A DNA stretch of 22,438 nt. Source: Mesostigma viride. Lineage: Eukaryota; Streptophyta; Mesostigmatophyceae; Mesostigmatales; Mesostigmataceae. A program made the position numbers and the translations under genes. The stretch covers positions 2,346,287 to 2,368,724 of the forward strand of contig RPFO01000406.1 of NCBI GenBank assembly GCA_009746045.1. The letters run 5' to 3'. Each line of letters begins with the position of its first letter. The first letter of the stretch is position 1. Below the pieces are notes generated by a model that had not been told where the DNA came from, did not search any database, and was given only the letters and a program-made list of their open reading frames with translations. Positions 16,417-22,438 of the stretch are shown one piece after another.

Positions 16417-16749
16417 ATGAGCCAGCGTCGTGTTTTCACTGCTCCTTCCCATTCTTCCAGTGACAATAGCTTAGCTAAATATTACGTAGTTATTACCCCT
16501 CAATGGTCAGCCATTTTCCTCTCTTGGTCAGATGCTAGGAAGATAGTGCAAAACCGTACATATAACGTAGTTAGATATAAGAAATTTGTTACCTTCGAGG
16601 AAGCCCAACAATTCCTTATAGACCATAGTGTATCAGATTTAGGCCTACATGTACGTACTACTCCTCATGGTCGTCCTCCTGTAGAAGCTCTAGATTTTGC
16701 TACCCCTCCTTCGTCTCCCCTAAAAGGGCTGCATCCTCATCGAGCTTAG
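16417..16749 (+). CDS. Viroplasmin / RNase H1 N-terminal domain-like protein (110 aa)
   Basis: ATG at 16417, TAG at 16747-16749. Residues about 21-70 read KYYVV, then IFLSWSDARKIV, YKKF and FEEAQQFL, the pattern of the small domain at the N terminus of eukaryotic RNase H1 and in caulimovirus transactivator/viroplasmin (Y-Y-V-V...G-I-F-x-S-W...Y-K-x-F...E-A-x-x-F-L). That domain binds RNA/DNA hybrids or RNA in its known family members. The usual Gly before IF is replaced (SAIF). The tail is a short Pro-rich segment without an RNase H catalytic domain. It stands alone, 154 nt upstream of the decayed gypsy gag and in the same orientation. Whether it belongs to the retroelement or to a host gene is unresolved. 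Confidence 0.6.
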   Translation: MSQRRVFTAPSHSSSDNSLAKYYVVITPQWSAIFLSWSDARKIVQNRTYNVVRYKKFVTFEEAQQFLIDHSVSDLGLHVRTTPHGRPPVEALDFATPPSSPLKGLHPHRA

Positions 16750-16903
16750 ATACGCCTCTCACCTTAGAGTTCGGTTCCCTATCCATTACTGTTGTTCAAA
16801 AGGATTGATTTAAATTGTTTTCCTTTCTTAAGACATTAAAAGCTTTTCTTTTTCTTTCCTTGCTTTAAATTAGGCCTTGTCCTTTTCCTTTATTTAATTA
16901 AAG
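16750..16903 (+). promoter_or_regulatory. Pyrimidine-rich leader before the decayed gag
   Basis: Long CT-rich runs (for example around 16840-16862) and TTTAAATT/TTTAATTAAAG precede the ATG at 16904. Such tracts are common upstream of genes in some fungi. A promoter role is inference. Confidence 0.35.
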
Positions 16904-18633
16904 ATGGATCCAGTGGGTGGATATATGTCGCCTATACCTACCAATACTACCGCTACTAATAATAATAATACTAACAACAATACCAATACTCGCGGTAACA
17001 GACGGGACTCCCTGGAAACGGTTCACCATCTCACCCCTCAAGGTAATCTTCGTACCTCACCTCCTTCTCCTGTTACTGGTGGTAGCCGTCGTCCCTCTCT
17101 TACCCCACCTACCTATGAACAACGTATGCATGTCAGATTTAGTGATGACCCCTCCTTTACCCTTAACCAGGCCCCTGCCCCTACTGCAACCTTGGCTCAA
17201 CCCTCAATTAGGTCCTCACTCCCTGACAATGTTTCTAGACCTCCTACCCACCCTGTGCCTTCCATCCCTTCTTTTCACACGGGTCGAACCCCTGCCCCTG
17301 TCGGCCCTTCGGGGCGCCCTAGTGCAGTTCCTTTTTATCCCCCTGCCTCTTGGTCCTACCCTGATACGGCCTACGAGGCTGCCCAGGTCCCTACCCGTGT
17401 GGCTGATTTAGAAGTTAATAGTGATTTTAGCACCATGCCCCTATAGATGATAGAAACTATGATCATTTTGCCTACTCCTCCTTGCGTGAACAATATACTG
17501 TTCCCTTCTCCTATGGGCACCATCCTGAAACGGTGGCCCCTTCTAGACCTCTATCCAAAACCTTTCCTCTTCCTTCTTTCTATCCCACGTATGTAGCAGT
17601 GGAAGACAGTGGCCCCATGGGTAAAACTGACTTGTCTAATCCCCCTAAGCCCCCTGCTCTTCCCCTCTTTGCTAACCTACCCAAGTTGGATGTTAAGTCT
17701 ACCCCTCAACAGTTTTTCACCTTCATTATGTTGCTTACCCAGAATACAGAGTCGTGGCAAAATCATAATAGATGGCGTCTCTCTGATGCTGTACTAGTTC
17801 CTCACTATCTTACTACCTGTATTACTCCTGAGCTTGCTAACCTTATCCAATGTGAGTCCTTGGCCTCTCATGCCTACCCTAACTCAGTAGCAGAATTGTT
17901 TAAGCGTTTAGAGAATCATTTAGTCCCTCCTGATGCAGACTGGCAGGATAGACTAGCCTTTGGTACCTTGCAGCAGGGTACTAAATCGTTTAAGGAGTAT
18001 ATGAAAGAATTTGATGCACAGATGGTACAAATTAGGGATTTGTCGGGCGCAGAAGTACGTGCTCGCTTCCTCCAAGGCCTCAGTAGACCCTTATTACGCG
18101 AAGTCAAGCGCCAGTTCTCTGCCTACCGTTTTACTGATCTGCCCCTCAAGCATGTGCGTCAGCATCTCCTACGAGTAGCAGATTTCTTCACTACTCCTTC
18201 TCTTCCTACCCGTTCCCGTATTAATAATATTATCCTTACCCCTGAGGAGTAGAACTCCTATGTAGAAGAATTAGATATTTGCGTTACTGACCTTTCAGCT
18301 CTTGATGTCTCTCATATCACATGCTATCATTGTAAGGAAGTAGGTCATCTTAAACGTGAGTGCCCCAAGTTCCTTTCGGGTGCTCCCCCTCATCCCGACG
18401 CTCGCCCTCCTCGTACCCCTCAGCGTGCTCCCATTCGTCCCAATCCAGGACGCATTCCCTCAGCTACCCCTAGTAGGCTGAATGCTGTGCAGACAGGACC
18501 CCCAGGGTTCCCCTATGATAATCAGGCTCCCGCACCCTCTTCGATCCCTCATGACCCTCCAGCAGTGGCTTTTACGCCAGGGTCTTCTTCGGGGTTAGTT
18601 CCTATGGATTTGGGGGGGGAGGGGGAACAGTAG
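16904..18633 (+). pseudogene. gag: Decayed gypsy gag (related to the chromovirus gag)
   Basis: It starts at ATG 16904 with an Asn/Thr/Pro-rich N-terminal region that ends at a stop at 17444-17446. The reading then continues in the -1 frame (open from 17431), which carries the capsid-like part (PNSVAELFKRL, FKEYMKEFDAQMVQIRDL) to an in-frame TAG at 18250-18252. After the TAG the same frame resumes with a CCHC knuckle at 18322-18363 (CYHCKEVGHLKREC) and a Pro-rich tail to TAG at 18631-18633. So there are one frameshift and one nonsense codon. Knuckle and capsid clearly match the chromovirus Gag, but codon use is AT-richer, so it is a separate lineage and not a recent copy. Confidence 0.85.
18612..18618 (+). 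promoter_or_regulatory. Candidate -1 frameshift heptamer G-GGG-GGG at gag/pol junction
   Basis: In gag phase the sequence reads TTG GGG GGG GAG GGG GAA CAG TAG, so G-GGG-GGG fits the X-XXY-YYZ rule. The pol frame (-1) is open through this point and leads without a stop into the protease. No downstream pseudoknot was worked out. Confidence 0.5.
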
Positions 18634-19360
18634 GCCTGTCAGCCGGGGGTAACCTGGACAGGTCCTTAGATAGTACCCCAGATAATAATTTTTGCCTGCC
18701 TGTTTTTATAATCTCTGTAGGAGCTGAATCATCCCTACCACTACGTGTCCGTCCTCTTATGTTTTTTAATGGTGGCTTAACCGTCCCCCATACTGTTGTA
18801 GACCCCTTCTTGCATGCTGATGAACTTTTGAATGTCTCTGTGTTGGTAGATAGCGGTGCGGCTAGCTCCTTTGTGAGCGAGGCCCTAGTTAGGCGTTTAG
18901 GACTAGTCCCTATCCCTCACGTACACCAAAACCTGTCACTGTTCATTATGCTGACGGTCGCACCAGTCATTCCCCGGGTACGGTGTCCCTTCCCCTGGTC
19001 ATACAAGGACGTACTATCAATCTGACGGCCACTATAGGCCCTATCACTACCGCTGATGTATTACTAGGATTAGATTGGCACCAGGATAATAAGATTACTA
19101 TTAATTATGATACCATGGTCATTTGGTTTCCAGATAGCTCTTACTGGGTACCGGAACGTCATTATAGATTAGAAAATTTATCCTTGGTAGATATTACTCC
19201 TCCTACACCTGTTGATCCTCCTGTAAGACCTATACCTGAAGTATTAATGTCCAATGATGAATTGCGATCTGAACTAAAGGAATATGGATACTTATTATGT
19301 ATGTTCCTTCAGTTAGAAGTACAGGAGATACCTATCACTATAATAATAGTGTGGATATAG
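18634..19360 (+). pseudogene. Decayed gypsy protease region
   Basis: The frame entered by the -1 shift carries the protease active site VLVDSGAASSFVS (near 18843-18881). After about 18930, near an AAAA run, homology to the chromovirus (YADGRTSHSPG and LLGLDWH against YSDGYTQPSPG and LGIDWLH) continues in the next -1 frame to 19360. A further -1 shift near 19290 leads to the RT part. Each shift is compatible with one missing base. There is no usable continuous protein. Confidence 0.85.
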
Positions 19361-19755
19361 ATGTAAACACAGTGGATACAATAGGAGTGGGATTTACTGA
19401 AAATGAAATAGTAAGATACATGGCTGTGATAGATTCCTCAAAAGTTTTTGAAGAAAAGACTCCCTCTTATCCTCCTCCTCGTTCTGTTTTACACCGTGTA
19501 GTTATCAAGGACGGTGCAGTTCCTACGCACTCTCCGATGTATAGAATGGGCCCTACCGAATTAAAGGAACTAAAACAGATTTTAGTGTCACTATTAGAAG
19601 CAGGATTGATAGAGCCTAGTAACTCCCCCTACTCAGCTGGTGTCCTGTTAGTTCATAAGCCAAATGGCAAGTTTCGTCTAGTTACTGATTATAGGAAGTT
19701 GAATGATATTACTGTGAAGTCTAAATACCCTCTACCTCGTATTGATGATATATTT
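19297..19755 (+). pseudogene. Truncated gypsy reverse transcriptase (N-terminal part)
   Basis: Contains the fingers region ([58 protein letters not shown]) and ends exactly after RIDDIF, where the sequence switches to the 87-bp repeat at 19757. The catalytic palm, RNase H, integrase and 3' LTR are all missing. The matching position in the chromovirus is 10722, so the cut is sharp. Confidence 0.9.
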
Positions 19756-19756
19756 T

Positions 19757-19843
19757 AAAATATAATTACTTACAGCAGAGTGAAATCACTCAAACCAAAG
19801 CAAACGCCCAGCTATAAATCTATATACAGAGCCATGTCAAAGC
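19757..19843. repeat. 87-bp dispersed repeat, copy B
   Basis: 86 of 87 positions match 2098-2184. It is bounded on the left by the broken RT (junction in TATATTTTAAAATATA) and on the right by the end of a copia LTR. It is either target DNA of the copia insertion or the remnant of a repeat that broke the gypsy element. Confidence 0.85.
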
Positions 19844-20491
19844 AGTTAGCGAACAGCCAGAACTGTGAGTTCCTGGTCTCTCGCGCCACACAACGGGATG
19901 AGCCAAAGTTGCAAAGGCAGCAACCTTTTAACCCGTGCACCAAGCCACGACCACGGTGAGCGGTTCCACGACCAATGTGGGAGCCTCGGTTCGTGCTTGC
20001 CAAGATAGCTGGTCATCCCCCATGACCAAGCTATATCCTTTGCGTTGTTCCTCGTTCCCATCGGCGTGACGAGGCACGTGCAGGCATGCAAGCAAATCCC
20101 CAACGTCCACTGGCATCAGTGCAGAGCCAGGACGAACTGGATTTGCCTAGACTCTGCAACCTAGGAAGTACAGGACCTGTCACAAGCCTGCAAGGCCTAG
20201 TATCCTTGCAGACCTGTGCTAGCCCTGTATTCCACCAGCCACAGGCTGCTGCTCCTCTGGCCTACGTGGACCACAGTCACGTGATAGTCAGGCTAAGCCT
20301 GTGCAGGCACGGCCTGCCACGTGTCCTGTCCACTATACCAGAGGACTGTACCTTAGTCGGCCACGGACGGCTAGGACTTCGGGACCTCATATCTTTCTCG
20401 TCCCTTGTCTGTTTCAGGCGGTCAGCACGGCGTTGGAAAGGTCTTTCCAAACTGCATCCACTTAGCATATTGGTTGCCCAAAATGCTAACT
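19844..20491 (-). mobile_element. Copia element #2, 3' LTR (648 bp)
   Basis: On the minus strand it starts AGTTAGCATTTTGG and ends GCTAACT, a 7-bp terminal inverted repeat, and follows the purine-rich tract 20492-20509. It is a diverged relative of LTRs 749-1402 and 3775-4428, with the start stem-loop (20463-20488, one mismatch) and the 48-bp block (20289-20336) kept. The adjacent AAAGC (19839-19843) would be the target duplication; its partner is outside the window. Frames inside it are not called. Confidence 0.75.
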
Positions 20492-21542
20492 CCAACCCTT
20501 TCTTCTTTTGGAGCTGGACCAGCTTGAAACAAGCCTAACCTTGCTTGTGCCCACTCAGCCACAGACCGCTTGGTCCCTTGAGGTTGATCAGACCTTTGAG
20601 GGCCCAGGTTCCTGCCTCCTTTGGGTAACAACATATCTTGCCCTTGGACCAGGCTAGGTGTACTGGCCAGTGAATCAGAGGTCACCCCAGGTTATCCCCT
20701 GACCCCTTGGTCAGCTCCCAACCTTTCCTTGGGAACTTGGTGCTGGATTAAAGTCAAGGCACATTACCTAGTCCAATGGCTGGGATTACAGGATGCCAAG
20801 AACGTACTATTGTGAGTTCCTGATCTTTCACAGTTATCACAGGCGCCCGTTCTTATGGCGCCCGCCTTGGCCAGCCTTTCCCTTTTGCTCAAAGAGACTC
20901 AGGTAGCACCTGCACAATACTGCCTCATTGGGGAGCCCATGTCTTCACTGGGTGTTAAGCCAGGAATCACTCATGCCAGGCTGTGGCTCTGCTGGGGAAT
21001 TGAACCCCACCCCAACCTCCAGGTTTATAGGTGACCTGGAACTTTACACAAGGGAAACATTACAACCATGAGAACAACATGAGAATGACATGACATGATT
21101 ATGTTTTATTCAAGCATTATATAACCCAGAATGTGGCCCCCTGGCAACCATGTTCCACATGGTCACACAACCAGGTTCTTTATTAGCAACAGGTTGGAAA
21201 CAAGCACTAGAAAACATATGTACAGCAACCTGTAAGAACCAACATTCGGGTTGCCCTTGCATGGCCTAACTGTTTGAGGCCAAAGGCGTCGACTTAAGTC
21301 CTGGCGACTCTTCTGAACCCCATGGGAGGGCCAGGCAAGATTCTCAGCTGGTAGGAGTGACATTCCACACCAACTCCTGTCCAGGAGGGTGTACCTAACC
21401 CTGAAGGACCGGCTGTCAACCAGTAAGCACCAGTCACCACTTGGTACTTTGGTCAAGCAGCCCACTGGGGACACCCAAGCTGAAGCAAGGCCTGGTCTCT
21501 ATGGCCGCCCGTGTAAGGGGTCCATGAGCCCACGGAGCAGGG
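20492..21542 (-). mobile_element. Copia element #2, long 3' untranslated region
   Basis: About 1 kb between the pol stop and the LTR, unusually long for copia. It shares blocks in order with 1-748: AATAAA signals, CCAGG...CCTGG stem, the GGGG-TTCAATT-CCCC arm (20994-21008), GGGCGCCTGTGATAACT and GGAACTCACAATAGTACGTTC. No coding frame common to both copies was found, so conservation is at the nucleotide level. Positions 21300-21542 have no counterpart inside the window. Confidence 0.6.
20994..21008 (-). other. tRNA T-arm-like element (also at 267-281 on +)
   Basis: GGGG-TTCAATT-CCCC here and GGGG-TTCGATT-CCCC at 267-281; the latter contains the full polymerase III B-box GGTTCGATTCC. In the + copy a weak A-box/D-arm-like GCTCAGTTCCAGGAGC lies at 225-240. 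Acceptor stems do not pair, so this is not a tRNA gene; it may be a tRNA-derived remnant. Confidence 0.4.
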
Positions 21543-22438
21543 CTACTGCCTCTCCGCCTTCTCCTCCAGCTTGGTGAGGGCATCTGCAGGGTTATCCACA
21601 CCAGGCACATGTTCAATGTGAGCTAGGTGACATCTCCTTGAGCAACAAGTAGTCAAGGTCCCTGCTCCTGGCCAGCTGCCTGTGCACAAATTGCACCATG
21701 CCCATGCTATCAGTCCTCACCAGTGTGTGCAGCTGCAACCTACAGGAAGCCACTTGACATAGCTGGTAGAAGAGCTCCCTCAAGTAAAGAGCAGTATGCA
21801 GCCCTTCACAGATTGCCCTGCACTCAGCAATATCACTGCTGGGTGTAACCCTGTTCTGCAACCGACTGTACCAGGTAACAAGTGAGGTGTGATCTTGCTC
21901 CAGGGTAACTAATGCTGCTGCCCGCCCCCTGACCTCTGTGACCTTCCTATTATCCATAGAACTGTCTACATAGAGAACCATGTCAAGGGGCTTGTACAAA
22001 TCCACAGGACCCAGTATGAGAGGGGGAGACATCATGACAGCCTGCACCACACTCTCAGCACCCACCTCAACCAGCTGGGAATCAGTAAGTCGACTCAGAA
22101 CCAGCAAGTCAGGGGCACATATACTTGCAAGCCATGCCAGCATGCCTCTGATGGTAGCACACCTAGCCTGCGTGATGGGCTCCTGCAATGCAGTCACAAT
22201 CTGCTGTGGGTAGTCCTTACCACCCTCCATCCTGATGAACCACGAGCCCTTGGCTTGGAACAACGTAGCCTGCATGCCACAGAAGACCATAGGCTCTCTC
22301 CACCATGTGCTGTATCTTACCCAGCTCAAAACCGCTTCTGGATCTTAGCCAAGACAGCCTCAACCAGTCTGGTGGACCTATAAGATGCAGGTCATCACCA
22401 TGCAGTGAGCAAAGACAGGAAGGCCATTGTGGACCCTT
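21543..22438 (-). pseudogene. Copia pol end: RT (part) and RNase H, frameshifted, cut by window edge
   Basis: Reading from the right edge, the RT palm region appears as HGDDLHLIG (22391-22402 encodes HGDD where copia RTs have YxDD). The frame changes between about 22330 and 22380, then is open from 22329 to a TGA at 21613. This part includes the post-palm TIRGMLAWLASICAPDL motif and copia-type RNase H with VLYVDSSM, SSDIAECRAICEGLHTALYLRELF and VRTDSMGM. A further shift near 21625 restores HIEHVPGVDNPADALTK to a stop at 21543-21545. The breaks suggest a dead copy, though assembly error is not excluded. Confidence 0.8.

Noticed and set aside
16917-17411. 164-aa hydrophobic ORF on +
   Set aside because: Out-of-frame shadow of the Pro/Thr-rich gag N-terminus.

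Overview
This is a eukaryotic, gene-poor, repeat-rich window: I see no rRNA, tRNA or convincing host gene, and almost every base I can assign belongs to a transposable element. The elements are LTR retrotransposons of both superfamilies (Ty3/gypsy with a chromodomain, and Ty1/copia), one non-LTR (LINE) fragment, and an AT-rich minisatellite-bearing repeat. The lineage cannot be fixed from sequence alone. A fungus or a streptophyte/green alga both fit, and I do not commit to either.

Layout. (1) 1-1402: the 3' end of a copia element on +, with a long 3' untranslated region (1-748) and its 3' LTR (749-1402). (2) 1403-2735: AT-rich repeat with a strikingly regular array of ATTTAAAT palindromes. 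(3) 2739-3103: LINE fragment, cut by (4) the 3' LTR of a 5'-truncated gypsy element 'X' on - (LTR 3104-3686, polypurine tract 3687-3699, an accessory ORF at 4570-5094), itself interrupted by a solo copia LTR (3775-4428) with a target duplication. (5) 5095-6541: no gene seen. (6) 6542-15004: a complete, young, 8.46-kb chromovirus, flanked by a 5-bp target duplication, with 733-bp LTRs differing by 3 substitutions and 2 indels, gag, PR-RT-RNase H, integrase-chromodomain, and a further ORF before the polypurine tract. (7) 15010-19755: the region split by that insertion, carrying two small ORFs (an RG-rich protein and a protein resembling the viroplasmin/RNase H1 N-terminal domain) and a decayed, related gypsy element (gag, protease, start of RT) that stops inside RT. 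(8) 19757-19843: an 87-bp copy of sequence also present at 2098-2184. (9) 19844-22438: a second copia element on - (LTR, about 1 kb of 3' untranslated region, RNase H/RT end).

The most interesting points are: an accessory ORF between integrase and 3' LTR that appears shared by the complete chromovirus and element X, which also share an identical 13-nt polypurine tract; the 42-bp CRISPR-look-alike palindrome array; a 48-bp block unchanged between otherwise strongly diverged copia LTRs; stem-loops at the 5' end of three LTR families; and the viroplasmin-like ORF upstream of gag. All comparisons were made by eye within the window.
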